37,200 bases of DNA from DATHXC01 sp041662005 (GCA_041662005.1 JBAZTJ010000006.1:1-37200), one strand, 5' to 3'; counted from the stretch's first letter, positions 1 to 9,355 are shown. Numbers and translations are program-made. Notes: a model not told the origin generated them from the sequence alone.

Positions 1-814
1 GCGTATCACGCAGGGTTTGCGTCATCAGGCGGATGGGGACAATGCCACGCATGCCGTAGATCGGGTCGCCTACCATTGGGGCTTTGAGGTGCTGCATATG
101 CACGCGAATCTGGTGGGTACGTCCGGTTTCCAGCACGCAGCGTAGATATGTGTGCACAGCAAATCGCTCTAATACTTCATAACGTGTAACCGCAGGCTTA
201 CCCATGCGGTTAATGGCCATTTTGGTACGTGAACGCGGAACACGCCCGATCGGCTGGTCTATCGCCCCATTACGCCACACCTGCCCCCATACGATGGCAC
301 GATATTCGCGCTTCACTGTGCGCGCCTGCAGCTGCCTCACCAGGCTGGTTTGGGCTTCCAGTGTCTTGGCAACAACCAGCAAACCGCTGGTATCTTTATC
401 CAATCGGTGCACGATACCAGCGCGTGGCAGATCCTTGACCTGCGGCACATGGTAGAGCAAGGCGTTGAGCAAAGTGCCTTCCCAGTTGCCTGCAGCGGGA
501 TGCACCACCATGCCGGCGGGCTTGTTGATGACCAAGATATGGTCATCCTCGTAAATAATATCAAGCGGAATATCCTGCGCCTTGAATGCGCTATGTTCGG
601 GAACGGCCTGCGGAACTATCTGCACCTTCTCACCGCCCCACACTTTGGTCTTGGAGGTAGTCGCTTCGCTGGCGATTGTGACCAGGCCATCCTTGATCCA
701 GCTTTGCAGGCGCGAGCGGGAGTGCTCAGGCATGAGCTTTTGCAATGCCTGATCCAGGCGCAAACCGCCTAAATCCTGGGGAATGGTGAGAGTAATAGGA
801 GTGGTTTCGGTCAT
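1..814 (-). CDS. rluD: 23S rRNA pseudouridine synthase RluD (3'-truncated by window edge)
   Basis: RluA-family enzymes make pseudouridines in 23S rRNA; RluD acts on positions 1911/1915/1917 of helix 69. Reading the minus strand from the ATG at 812-814 gives an open frame of about 271 codons running off the left edge. An N-terminal S4-like region (LRLDQALQKLMPEHSRSRLQ) is followed by the family signature HRLDKDTSGLLV, whose Asp is the catalytic residue, then RTHQIRVHMQH and GDPIYG near the edge. The stop codon lies outside the window. The gene is divergent from bamD with only 39 bases between the starts, the usual rluD/bamD arrangement in Proteobacteria. RluD rather than RluC is favoured by this neighbour; the sequence alone would also allow another RluA-family member. 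Confidence 0.93.
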   Translation of the reverse strand, partial: MTETTPITLTIPQDLGGLRLDQALQKLMPEHSRSRLQSWIKDGLVTIASEATTSKTKVWGGEKVQIVPQAVPEHSAFKAQDIPLDIIYEDDHILVINKPAGMVVHPAAGNWEGTLLNALLYHVPQVKDLPRAGIVHRLDKDTSGLLVVAKTLEAQTSLVRQLQARTVKREYRAIVWGQVWRNGAIDQPIGRVPRSRTKMAINRMGKPAVTRYEVLERFAVHTYLRCVLETGRTHQIRVHMQHLKAPMVGDPIYGMRGIVPIRLMTQTLRDT

Positions 815-818
815 CGGT

Positions 819-824
819 TATAAT
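819..824 (+). promoter_or_regulatory. possible -10 element for bamD
   Basis: A perfect TATAAT lies 30 bases before the bamD ATG in the short rluD-bamD divergent gap. No convincing -35 hexamer is seen 16-18 bases upstream, so this is a weak call. Confidence 0.3.
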
Positions 825-853
825 CTTGCTATCTGTCTATTGGATTGAGTTAA

Positions 854-1675
854 ATGAAACATAGTGTAGCGTTTATTGCAGTAGTTTTGCTGACATCGTG
901 GCTTTCTGCCTGCAGCATCTTTGGCGCACCGACCGAACTGGATGAAACTAAGGGCTGGCAAGCAGACCGCATCTACGCCGAAGCCGAAGAGTTCATGAAG
1001 AAACGTGATTACGAAAAAGCCATCAAGTACTTCAAGATCATTGAATCACGCTTTCCGCACGGCCGTTATGCCACTCAGGCTCAGCTGGAAACCGCTTACG
1101 CATATTACAAGAAAAACGATCCTGTTTCCTGCATCGCCACGGCGGATCGCTTTATCAAGCTGCACCCCAATCACCCCAATGTCGACTACGCTTACTACAT
1201 CAAGGGCCTGGCTACATTTAACGAGCGCGGCATCGTAGAAAAGCTGACAAAACAGCAAATCGACGACCGCGACCCGAAAACACTGCGTGAATCGTTCCTC
1301 TCGTTAAAAGACCTGGTGGCGCGCTACCCCAACAGCCGTTACGTCAAGGATGCCACTTTGCGTATGACTTACCTGGCAAATAGCCTAGCCAGCCACGAAC
1401 TGCATGTAGCCCGCTATTACATGAAGCGCAAAGCCTACGTAGCAGCCATCAATCGCTGTAAATATGTGCTGCAAAACTACTCGGAAACCCCAGCAGTCGA
1501 AGAAGCTCTGGTGATTACTATTAGCGCCTATGACCTGCTGGAAATGGAAGATCTCAAACAGGATACTTTCAGGGTTCTGCAGGCCAACTATCCAAACAGC
1601 CCTATGCTGGGCACTGCTGTCCCTAGTGATGAGCGTGTCTGGTGGAAATTCTGGGAGAGCCTGTACTACAAGTAA
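854..1675 (+). CDS. bamD: outer membrane assembly lipoprotein BamD (ComL)
   Basis: BamD is the essential lipoprotein of the BAM complex that folds beta-barrel proteins into the outer membrane. The 273-residue product starts with a lipoprotein signal peptide ending in LSAC (Cys about residue 20). It continues with TPR-like repeats typical of BamD/YfiO: YEKAIKYFKIIESRFPHGRY near residue 55, and YYMKRKAYVAAINR in the C-terminal half. Length is close to the usual 240-280. Start is the ATG at 854, preceded by a weak GAG Shine-Dalgarno. It is transcribed alone, divergent from rluD and convergent with der; a large inverted repeat follows the stop. BamB is encoded nearby on the other strand, so two BAM subunits lie within 4 kb. 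Confidence 0.95.
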   Translation: MKHSVAFIAVVLLTSWLSACSIFGAPTELDETKGWQADRIYAEAEEFMKKRDYEKAIKYFKIIESRFPHGRYATQAQLETAYAYYKKNDPVSCIATADRFIKLHPNHPNVDYAYYIKGLATFNERGIVEKLTKQQIDDRDPKTLRESFLSLKDLVARYPNSRYVKDATLRMTYLANSLASHELHVARYYMKRKAYVAAINRCKYVLQNYSETPAVEEALVITISAYDLLEMEDLKQDTFRVLQANYPNSPMLGTAVPSDERVWWKFWESLYYK

Positions 1676-1698
1676 ATCGGGGCTAGCACTTCTAAGGC

Positions 1699-1731
1699 GC
1701 GGTCTATTTGCCAGCCTGGCAAACAGACCGC
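1699..1731. terminator. large inverted repeat between convergent bamD and der
   Basis: GCGGTCT-a-TTTGCCAG is mirrored by CTGGCAAA-c-AGACCGC, a 15-bp stem with one mismatch and almost no loop, between the stops of bamD (1675) and der (1740). There is no T-tract on either side. It could be a bidirectional terminator or RNA 3'-end stabiliser. Confidence 0.55.
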
Positions 1732-1739
1732 CAGCCCGC

Positions 1740-3230
1740 TTATCTTTTTGTAGTTCTTCTTTTTACTGCAGGCTTTGGAGGTGCTACTACTGGCCTTTTC
1801 TTAGCCTTGGGATCATCTTCATTCTTACGCGCATTAAGCTCTGCACGCTGCGCAGTCTTGCGACGACGCATACTCACAATACCTTCCCCCTTCACGCGCT
1901 TATCAGCTTCGGCAAAAGGATTGGCACCCTGATTAAACTGCACTCGCAGAGGCGTACCTGTCAATTGGAAAGTCTTGCGGAACACACCTTCCAGGAAACG
2001 TTTGTAACTGTCTTTTACCCCATCCACATGGTTACCATGTATCACTACTATCGGGGGGTTACTGCCGCCCTGGTGCGCATAACGCAGTTTCGGGCGTATG
2101 CCCTTGCTGATCGGCGGCTGATGCTGAGTAGTCGCATCAATTAAAACCCGGGTCAGTTGCGGAGTCGACAGTTTGGCGAAAGCAGCCTTGTAAGCGCCAT
2201 CCACTGAATTAAACAGCTCGGGCAACCCTTTTTTCCTAAGTGCGGAAATATAGTGGAACTTGGCAAAATCCAGGAATTGCAACTTGCGGTCTATCTCACG
2301 CTTGATCCAGTCGCGGCGATCTTCTTCCAGGCCATCCCACTTATTAATCGCGACTACCAGGGCGCGCCCGGTATCCAGAATATAAGCTGCTACGTGTGCA
2401 TCCTGCTCGGTAATGCCCTCTTGGGCATCCACCACCAGAATCGCCACATTGGCTTCTTCAATCGCCTGTATTGTCTTGATAACAGAAAACTTTTCTATCG
2501 CTTCGAATACTTTTCCGCGCTTGCGTACGCCAGCCGTGTCAATGATGGTATAACGCTTGCCATCCCGCTCCAGGTCAATATGAATGGAGTCGCGGGTAGT
2601 GCCAGGTTCATCAAATGCAATGACGCGCTCTTCGCCAAGTAATGCGTTGACCAGCGTCGATTTGCCTACGTTGGGACGGCCGACAATGGCCACCATGGGG
2701 ACACGTGTTTGTTCGTTATCTTCATCAGGCTCAGGTTCACCAAAGGGCTCAAGTGCCAGCTCAACCAGATCGCGCACACCTTCGCCATGCGCAGAGGAGA
2801 TTGACAGCGGCTCACCCAGCCCTAATTCGTGGAACTCGGCGCTAACGATGGCGCGCTGCATGCCTTCAGTCTTATTCACTGCGAGCAACACCGGACGCTG
2901 GCTTTTACGCAAACGGTCTGCAATCACTTTATCCTGAGGACTGACACCTTGCCTGCCATCCACCACAAATACAATCACATCGGCCTCATCAATGGCCAGC
3001 AAGGTTTGCTTGGCCATTTCCTTCATGATACCGCTCTCGGCCAAGGGCTCGAAACCGCCGGTATCTACAACCAGGAACGGCTTGGTACCACCGACTCCGC
3101 GTCCGTAGTGACGATCACGGGTCAGGCCTGGCAAGTCCGCCACCAGAGCATCACGGCTTTTAGTAAGTCGGTTGAATAAGGTAGATTTGCCGACATTGGG
3201 TCGGCCTACTAGAACGATGGTAGGTAACAT
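1740..3230 (-). CDS. der: ribosome biogenesis GTPase Der (EngA)
   Basis: Der is a double GTPase needed for maturation of the 50S ribosomal subunit. The 496-residue product has two tandem Era-type G domains: GRPNVGKSTLFN with DTGG and NKTEG in the first, GRPNVGKSTLVN with DTAG and NKWDG in the second. A C-terminal KH-like domain follows (RVLIDATTQHQPP to ANPFAEADKR) and then a basic Lys/Arg-rich tail. The first domain's G4 motif is NKTE instead of the more usual NKxD. The start is 5 bases downstream of the bamB stop, so the two are surely co-transcribed; der is the last gene of the long minus-strand run. Confidence 0.97.
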   Translation of the reverse strand: MLPTIVLVGRPNVGKSTLFNRLTKSRDALVADLPGLTRDRHYGRGVGGTKPFLVVDTGGFEPLAESGIMKEMAKQTLLAIDEADVIVFVVDGRQGVSPQDKVIADRLRKSQRPVLLAVNKTEGMQRAIVSAEFHELGLGEPLSISSAHGEGVRDLVELALEPFGEPEPDEDNEQTRVPMVAIVGRPNVGKSTLVNALLGEERVIAFDEPGTTRDSIHIDLERDGKRYTIIDTAGVRKRGKVFEAIEKFSVIKTIQAIEEANVAILVVDAQEGITEQDAHVAAYILDTGRALVVAINKWDGLEEDRRDWIKREIDRKLQFLDFAKFHYISALRKKGLPELFNSVDGAYKAAFAKLSTPQLTRVLIDATTQHQPPISKGIRPKLRYAHQGGSNPPIVVIHGNHVDGVKDSYKRFLEGVFRKTFQLTGTPLRVQFNQGANPFAEADKRVKGEGIVSMRRRKTAQRAELNARKNEDDPKAKKRPVVAPPKPAVKRRTTKR

Positions 3231-3234
3231 AGGC

Positions 3235-4431
3235 CTATTTCAGAGAGATGGCGTAAAGACTGCCATTACGGGTTTGAACTAACAAACCATTAGACCCGAG
3301 CGCGGTCATTTGAGGCAGGATTGGGCTATCTTCAGTACGGACACGGCCAGAAAATGAGCCGTCTTCCCTATCCAGGAAATGTACATACCCCTGTATATCG
3401 CCGAAGGCAATCACTCCGCCCATAGGCAGGGGCGCAGTTAATCTGCGATTGAGTAATTCACCTTGGCGCCAGTATGTTTTACCGGTAGAAAAATCCAGCG
3501 CATAAATAGCACCACCCGTGTGGGTAACATAGACACGAGCAACCTCCATGTTCAAGCCAGTGTAGCTGGAAATATCGCGACTCCAGGCTACCCGCCCGGC
3601 GGCACGGTCTACCGCTGCAACTTTACCCTGATACGCAACGGCATATACCAATGGCCCATCTACTACAGGCAGGCTGGTAATGTCGGCGATACGTTCAATT
3701 TCAGTGGCGCCTTTAGGTTGGGCTACTGACACTTCCCATATTACTTTGCCATCCTCTGCACGCAGGGCTATGAGCTTACCCCCGGCAAAGCCGGCGTATA
3801 CCGCACCACCATCCACCACCACTCCAGCACTGCTACGCAGGCTAAGTGCCGGGGTAGCACGTTCATACACCCATTTGCGAGCGCCATCTGCTGCATTGAT
3901 ACCGAAAATCCGGCTATCACCGCAACGCACAACGACGACACCATCATCTACGCGCGGCACGCTGAGCACTTCACTGCTTACTTTGGATTTCCATAGCAGC
4001 TTGCCTGATTGGTTATAGGCTATCACCTGCCCTTTTGGCGTACCAACTAATACCAGGTCAGGCCCAAGACCTACTCCACCCGATAGTTTTTCGCCAGTGC
4101 TGATACGCCAGACTGGTTTCCCGTTACCGGCATCCAGCTTGGCAACCTCTCCAGATGCACTGGCAACATACACCGAGCCACTTTCGGTAGCTGCTGCGAA
4201 ATCATAATCCTCAGCGGCACCAATCTTGTAGCTCCACATCACCTTGGGCTGAATGCTGGCCTTGAATTCGACAAGCTCTGCGGGAGGGTCGGCCAGTTCA
4301 CGCCCGAACATGCGTTCAGAAATATCAGTCTTTATGTCTGTGATAGCAGTACAGCCCGCCATCATGATCGAAGCGAGAGCTACCAGCGTGACGGCGCGCA
4401 AACCGGACTTAACCTTGTTGGACTCAGTCAA
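3235..4431 (-). CDS. bamB: outer membrane assembly lipoprotein BamB (YfgL)
   Basis: BamB is the beta-propeller lipoprotein accessory of the BAM complex. The 398-residue product has an N-terminal signal ending in the lipobox MAGC (Cys about residue 27). The rest consists of PQQ/WD-like blade repeats such as AKLDAGNGKPVWRISTGEKL, GINAADGARKWVYE and ALRAEDGKVIWEV, and it ends with SLYAISLK. Length fits the family (about 380-400). It begins 2 bases after the yfgM stop and ends 5 bases before der, the conserved yfgM-bamB-der operon order of Proteobacteria. Confidence 0.95.
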   Translation of the reverse strand: MTESNKVKSGLRAVTLVALASIMMAGCTAITDIKTDISERMFGRELADPPAELVEFKASIQPKVMWSYKIGAAEDYDFAAATESGSVYVASASGEVAKLDAGNGKPVWRISTGEKLSGGVGLGPDLVLVGTPKGQVIAYNQSGKLLWKSKVSSEVLSVPRVDDGVVVVRCGDSRIFGINAADGARKWVYERATPALSLRSSAGVVVDGGAVYAGFAGGKLIALRAEDGKVIWEVSVAQPKGATEIERIADITSLPVVDGPLVYAVAYQGKVAAVDRAAGRVAWSRDISSYTGLNMEVARVYVTHTGGAIYALDFSTGKTYWRQGELLNRRLTAPLPMGGVIAFGDIQGYVHFLDREDGSFSGRVRTEDSPILPQMTALGSNGLLVQTRNGSLYAISLK

Positions 4432-4433
4432 GC

Positions 4434-5060
4434 TCAGCTCCCCAACGCTTCCAGCGTGTATTCAGCGTAACGGTGGTATTTTCCCTGCGCATCGAGCTTG
4501 CTGAGAGCGTCCTGGTAGGCCAGTTTTGCATCAGCCTTCTTGCCCTGAGCTGCCAGTATGTCACCCTTCAGATCAGCAAACAGACCGTCGAAACCAGCAT
4601 CGTGCTGTTCACCTAGGGTTTTCAACGCTGCATCGAACTCTTTTTCCTCAGCCTGCAAAGCCGCCAACTGAAGCAGGGCAACCGCTTTCACAGTCTCTTC
4701 CTTAGCGTTCTTCACTGCCCATTCCAGTTGGGCCTTGGCACTTTTAATATCTTTAGCCAGGTAGTTTGACTGCGCCGCAGCGATGGCCGCACGTGCTGCA
4801 TAAGGCGTAGAAGGATATTTTTCCATCAATTCCGATGAAATGGATTTAATCGCCTTGACGTCTGTTTTTTCCACTAAACCCAAAGCTTCGTACCTGGCCG
4901 ATGCCTTAACTGACTGTTGATGCTGGTAGTATTCCCAGCCACGGTATCCCGCGAAACACACGGCAACCACAACGACGGCAGTACTCACCATGCTGCCATA
5001 TGTTTTCCACCAGGTTTTAAGTGCGTCTAATTGATCCTGTTCTTCTAAATCGAGTGCCAT
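4434..5060 (-). CDS. yfgM: YfgM-family tetratricopeptide membrane protein
   Basis: YfgM is an inner-membrane protein with a periplasmic TPR domain, an ancillary SecYEG/chaperone partner in E. coli. The 208-residue product opens with the family motif DLEEQDQLDALKTWWKTYG. One transmembrane segment follows (about residues 24-42, VSTAVVVVAVCFAGYRGWEY), then an Ala-rich helical domain with TPR-like repeats up to YHRYAEYTLEALGS. Position between bamB and upstream genes is the expected one, except that two ABC ATPase genes separate it from hisS. Function in this organism is inferred from the family. Confidence 0.9.
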   Translation of the reverse strand: MALDLEEQDQLDALKTWWKTYGSMVSTAVVVVAVCFAGYRGWEYYQHQQSVKASARYEALGLVEKTDVKAIKSISSELMEKYPSTPYAARAAIAAAQSNYLAKDIKSAKAQLEWAVKNAKEETVKAVALLQLAALQAEEKEFDAALKTLGEQHDAGFDGLFADLKGDILAAQGKKADAKLAYQDALSKLDAQGKYHRYAEYTLEALGS

Positions 5061-5068
5061 AACGTTCC

Positions 5069-5926
5069 CTAGATTGTTTGTTCACCGATAGCCTGATGGT
5101 GACTATCCTGTTTTTGCTGCATCTTGTTTTTCTGGCGTTTTCGGCCAGGAATTGCTTTTAATAAATTACTTGTATATTCATTTTTAGGAGACTGATATAT
5201 ATCATTTATCTCTCCAAATTCCACCACTTTTCCTTGGTGCATTACTGCAACTTCATCTGCAATATGCCGCACTACGCGCAAATCGTGGCTAATAAACAGG
5301 TAACTTAAATTCATTTCCTGTTGCAGCTCTTTCAGCAACAACAATATCTGTGCTTGTATCGACACGTCCAGCGCCGATACTGGCTCATCGCATACAATCA
5401 CTTTAGGCTGCAAGACCAAGGCACGGGCAATACCAATGCGCTGACGCTGCCCCCCGGAAAATTCATGCGGATACTTCTGCATATCGGCTTCAGTCAGACC
5501 TACGCGCTTGAGCATCTGCAGCACCATCTGCTGCTGTTCGGCAGCGCTACCCAGCTTATGTACCAGCAAGCCTTCACCGACAATCTGGCCTACCCGCATT
5601 CTCGGATTAAGTGACGCGAATGGATCCTGGAACACCATCTGCAAATGCCGCCGTTGTTGCCGCAGGTCATTACTTGATAACTTGGCCAGATCCATGCCCT
5701 GGAATAGCACTTCACCGCTATCAAGGGGCTGCAATTGTAACAGACATCTTGCCAAGGTGGATTTTCCACTACCAGATTCGCCCACAACCGCCAGGGTTGA
5801 GCCTGCCCGCAAGTTGATGCTGACATCATCCAGCGCTTTTACCAGCGTGCTGCCAAACCCAAACTTGCCGCTGCGCTGGCGATACGTTTTATTTAGATTA
5901 CGGGCAGTCAGTATAAATTCGCTCAC
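5069..5926 (-). CDS. Opp/Dpp-type ABC transporter ATP-binding protein (second of pair)
   Basis: This is an ATPase of the peptide/nickel (Opp/Dpp/Yej) importer class. Walker A is GESGSGKST, the Q-loop is MVFQDPFASLNPRM, the ABC signature is FSGGQRQRIGIARAL, Walker B is VIVCDEPVSALDVSIQ and the H-loop is FISHDLRVVRHI. A C-terminal oligopeptide-ABC extension runs into a Lys/Gln/His-rich tail. An upstream ATG (5953) is open, but the GTG at 5926 is preferred: it overlaps the preceding gene's stop as GTGA and follows a G-rich GGGGTGG, whereas the ATG has no ribosome site. It pairs with the next ATPase, like YejF split in two. No permease or binding-protein gene lies nearby, so the substrate is unknown. 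Confidence 0.9.
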   Translation of the reverse strand: MSEFILTARNLNKTYRQRSGKFGFGSTLVKALDDVSINLRAGSTLAVVGESGSGKSTLARCLLQLQPLDSGEVLFQGMDLAKLSSNDLRQQRRHLQMVFQDPFASLNPRMRVGQIVGEGLLVHKLGSAAEQQQMVLQMLKRVGLTEADMQKYPHEFSGGQRQRIGIARALVLQPKVIVCDEPVSALDVSIQAQILLLLKELQQEMNLSYLFISHDLRVVRHIADEVAVMHQGKVVEFGEINDIYQSPKNEYTSNLLKAIPGRKRQKNKMQQKQDSHHQAIGEQTI

Positions 5927-6762
5927 GCTACCACCCCGCTTTGTTGTAGCCATGAATAATCAATAGGTTTCAGCGGATTTTTGCCTTCAGCATCAGGCAC
6001 ACATGCCAATAGCGCTTTGGTGTATGGATGCTGCGGATTTTCCAGAACCTGATCAACAGGGCCCGACTCAACAATCTCACCGCGGAACATCACCACCACA
6101 TCATCGGCAATATCAGCCACCACCCCAAAATCATGGGTGATGAACAACATTCCCATATTCATGCGCGTCTTAAGTTCATCGAGTAAATTGAGAATCTGGG
6201 CCTGCACGGTAACATCAAGCGCAGTTGTAGGCTCATCGGCTATCAGCATGGCTGGCTCACAGGCGATGCTCATGGCTATCATCACGCGCTGGCGCTGCCC
6301 TCCGGATAGTTCATCGGGGTAACTGTTGGCACGGCTGGGCGGGATACCTACTTGCTCAAGAAGCTGCGCTACCCTGGCTTTCAAAGCGTGATTTTTAAGG
6401 CCAAGATGAACCGTCAGGCTCTCTCCTATTTGATATCCCACCGTCAATACCGGGTTCAGCGAAGTCATGGGCTCCTGAAAGATCATGCCTATCTTGCGTC
6501 CGCGGATCTGGCGCATTTGCTCGTTACTCAGATCAGCAAGATCTTGTCCCTGGAAAATCACCTTGCCCTGGCGGCGCTGTAGCTGCTTGGATAACAAGCC
6601 CATGACAGACAGGGCTGTGAGGCTTTTCCCGCTACCGGACTCGCCTACTACACAGGTGGTTTTACCAGGCTGCAGGCTAAAGGAAACATTATTGACGAGC
6701 AAACGACCGGGGGAAGCTACCGGGCAAACAGTAAGTCCTTCTATTCGCAGCAGTTCAGTCAT
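5923..6762 (-). CDS. Opp/Dpp-type ABC transporter ATP-binding protein (first of pair)
   Basis: This 279-residue ATPase is of the DppD/OppD type and would partner the following gene as the two motor subunits of a peptide-class importer. It shows Walker A GESGSGKSLTALS, the typical Opp-family Q-loop IGMIFQEPMTSLNPVLTVG, signature LSGGQRQRVMIAMSI, Walker B MLIADEPTTALDVTVQ and H-loop FITHDFGVVADI. The family C-terminus QHPYTKALLACVPD is followed by a short extension. It starts 9 bases after the hisS stop, so it sits inside the hisS-der transcription unit, an unusual insertion in an otherwise conserved order. Substrate cannot be told from the ATPases alone. Confidence 0.92.
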   Translation of the reverse strand: MTELLRIEGLTVCPVASPGRLLVNNVSFSLQPGKTTCVVGESGSGKSLTALSVMGLLSKQLQRRQGKVIFQGQDLADLSNEQMRQIRGRKIGMIFQEPMTSLNPVLTVGYQIGESLTVHLGLKNHALKARVAQLLEQVGIPPSRANSYPDELSGGQRQRVMIAMSIACEPAMLIADEPTTALDVTVQAQILNLLDELKTRMNMGMLFITHDFGVVADIADDVVVMFRGEIVESGPVDQVLENPQHPYTKALLACVPDAEGKNPLKPIDYSWLQQSGVVA

Positions 6763-6771
6763 AGTGGCCTA

Positions 6772-8024
6772 TCAGACAGATGGGATTTCCATTATTTTTG
6801 CTATCGCTGTTTGTACATTTACGCGCAATTGCTCACCTGCCCCCAACATAGGCTTAAGTGTAAGCTCATTGGCAACCGCCTCGTCTTCACCGATGATCAG
6901 TGCAAAGCGTGCCCCGCTGCGGTCGGCTTTCTTCATTTGCGACTTAAAGCTACCACCACCGGCATGTACTACTACCGAAAGGCCTGCATCCCGCAATTTT
7001 TCAGCAATACCCATGGCCTGGCGTTCGGCTATTTCACCCACATTCACCAGATAGCCATCCGGCGTGTTCTTAGCCTCAATGCCGTATTCCTGCATTAACA
7101 GAAATACGCGCTCCAGACCGATACCAAAGCCACAAGCCGGCGTGGCATCGCCACCCAGGCGCTCAACCAGCGAGTCATAACGCCCGCCACCGGCTATCGT
7201 ACCCTGACTACCCAGCTTGGTGGTCACCCACTCAAACACGGTACGGTTGTAGTAGTCGAGACCACGCACCAGGCGGCTATTCAGCTTATATGCGACACCG
7301 GCATCGTCCAACAGTTTACATAGACCCGAAAAATGCGCGCGGGTTTCTTCGCCTAGACTATCAATCAGCCTGGGAGCAGCCTCTATCATGGCTTGCATGC
7401 GCGGGTTCTTGCTGTCCAATATACGCAAAGGGTTAGTATGCAGTCTGCGCTTGGCATCTTCATCCAGTAGATCGACATGGCCTTCAAAATAAGCAATCAG
7501 CACTTTGCGGAATTCGGCACGCTCACCAGCATCCCCTATGCTGTTGAGTTGCAACTCCACATCAGCTATCCCCAGCTCGCGCCATAAACGGGCAAGCAAC
7601 AAAATCTGCTCAGCATCTACATCAGGGCCATTAAAACCAAAAGCTTCTACACCGACTTGGTGGAACTGGCGTTGGCGGCCCTTTTGTACATTCTCATGCC
7701 TGAACATAGGACCCATGTACCATAGGCGTTGCGGGCCGTTATAGGTTAGGCTGTGCTCAACCACGGCGCGAACTCATCCTGCAGTGCCTTCCGGGCGCAG
7801 GGTCAGCCTGTCGCTATTGAGCTTGTCTTCCCATGANNNNNNNNNNTATGCTCACCTACGCTGCGCACAAACAAATCGGTAGATTCCACCAATGGCATAC
7901 GGATATTGCGATAGCCATACTGGGATAATACGCGGCGTGCCGTATCTTCCAGCTTTTGCCAGAGCGGTGTTTGCTCGGGCAAAATGTCATAGAAGCCTTT
8001 GATACTCTGGAATTTATCACTCAT
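6772..8024 (-). CDS. hisS: histidyl-tRNA synthetase HisS (interrupted by an assembly gap and an in-frame TGA)
   Basis: HisS charges tRNA-His. The N-terminal frame from the ATG at 8022-8024 (FQSIKGFYDILPEQTPLWQK) runs into a 10-N gap at 7837-7846. The frame then resumes with SWEDKLNSDRLTLRPEGTAG, meets a TGA at about 7771-7773 where the family has Cys (GTAGCVRAVVEHS), and continues to the end at 6772 with class II synthetase motifs (YMGPMFRHE, GLDYYNRTVFEW, ACGFGIGLERVFLL). The gap probably hides about 26 bases rather than 10, so the frame shift is artificial. The TGA lies about 65 bases from the gap, and a base error near a contig end is the likeliest cause for an essential gene. It is treated as one functional gene, with the stop unresolved. 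Confidence 0.88.
7837..7846. other. 10-N assembly gap inside hisS
   Basis: Ten undetermined bases interrupt hisS between the codons for the SVGEH motif and SWEDKL. By family length roughly nine codons are missing, so the placeholder is not the true length. Confidence 0.99.
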
Positions 8025-8060
8025 GGGAATTGGTCTGTTTCGGCAATTATCCGCGCGGGC

Positions 8061-9353
8061 CTAGATAGCCTTGAGCGGAATGGTTTTATATTCTTTTTGT
8101 ATGGCAACTGCCTGACGTAGCTTACCGCCCTCTGCATAGTGTTTTTGCACGTAATCCTCGACGATAGCCTGAAACTCCTCGGCAATCGCGTCTCCCTTCA
8201 GGGTCACTGTCTTCTGGCCATCGACAAACACTGGCGCTACCGGCACCTCGCCGGTACCCGGCAGGCTGATGCCAATATTAGCCAACTTGGATTCACCGGG
8301 CCCGTTTACCACACAGCCCATTACGGCTACGCTCATGGATTCAACGCCCGGATACTGCTTACGCCAGATCGGCATCTGTTCTCGCAAGTAGCGCTGGATA
8401 TCCTGCGCCAATTCCTGGAAAAAAGTGGATGTAGTACGACCGCAGCCTGGGCAGGCCGTTACCAGTGGCGTAAATGAGCGTATGCCCATCACCTGCAGGA
8501 TTTCCTGCGCCACGATAACTTCTTTGGTACGCGACTCGCCCGGCTCAGGGGTCAGGCTGATGCGTATGGTGTCGCCTATGCCTTCTTGCAACAGCAATGA
8601 AAGTGCTGCAGTGGAGGCCACTATGCCTTTTGATCCCATACCGGCTTCGGTCAGACCAAGATGCAATGGATACTCGCAACGGCTGGCGAGATCCCTGTAG
8701 ACAGTCACCAGGTCCTGCACATCACTCACCTTGCAGGAGATAATGATATGGTCACGCGGCAGACCGATGGCCTCAGCCTGCTGCGCACTTTCCAGCGCTG
8801 ATTGAATAAGCGCTTCGCGCATCAGCGCATCGGCAGACATGGGCTCAGCCAGCTGCGCATTTTCGTCCATCATGCGCGCCATTTTTTCCTGGTCCAGACT
8901 ACCCCAGTTCACGCCTATGCGCACTGGTTTATCATACTGGATAGCAGTTTCTATCATGGCGGCAAACTGGTCGTCTCGTTTGGAACCTTTACCCACATTG
9001 CCAGGATTGATGCGGTATTTAGCCAGTGCCGCAGCACATTCCGGATATGCACTTAACAATTTATGGCCGTTATAGTGAAAGTCTCCCACCAACGGCACAT
9101 TGCAACCCAGCGCATCCAGCTGGCGGCGGATATTACCTACCTGGGCTGCCGCTTCCGGAGAATTAACCGTGATCCGTACAACTTCGGAACCCGCCTGCCA
9201 TAGTTCTATTACCTGCTGCACTGTAGCCTCGGCATCAGCAGTATCGGTATTAGTCATGGACTGCACTACCACTGAAGCATTGCCGCCAACAGCCACGTGG
9301 CCGATCATGACCTGCACAGTACTGCGACGTATGATATTGGAACGTGAACTCAC
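8061..9353 (-). CDS. ispG: 4-hydroxy-3-methylbut-2-enyl diphosphate synthase IspG (GcpE)
   Basis: IspG is the iron-sulfur enzyme that converts MEcPP to HMBPP in the MEP isoprenoid pathway. The 430-residue product carries VVQSMTNTDTADAEATVQQ near the N-terminus. The cluster-binding cysteines are in TACPGCGRTTSTFFQELA and VAVMGCVVNGPGE near the C-terminus. Length matches the proteobacterial form with an inserted A* segment. It starts 2 bases after the rodZ stop and precedes hisS by 36 bases, the common rodZ-ispG-hisS order. Confidence 0.97.
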   Translation of the reverse strand: MSSRSNIIRRSTVQVMIGHVAVGGNASVVVQSMTNTDTADAEATVQQVIELWQAGSEVVRITVNSPEAAAQVGNIRRQLDALGCNVPLVGDFHYNGHKLLSAYPECAAALAKYRINPGNVGKGSKRDDQFAAMIETAIQYDKPVRIGVNWGSLDQEKMARMMDENAQLAEPMSADALMREALIQSALESAQQAEAIGLPRDHIIISCKVSDVQDLVTVYRDLASRCEYPLHLGLTEAGMGSKGIVASTAALSLLLQEGIGDTIRISLTPEPGESRTKEVIVAQEILQVMGIRSFTPLVTACPGCGRTTSTFFQELAQDIQRYLREQMPIWRKQYPGVESMSVAVMGCVVNGPGESKLANIGISLPGTGEVPVAPVFVDGQKTVTLKGDAIAEEFQAIVEDYVQKHYAEGGKLRQAVAIQKEYKTIPLKAI

Positions 9354-9355
9354 AA

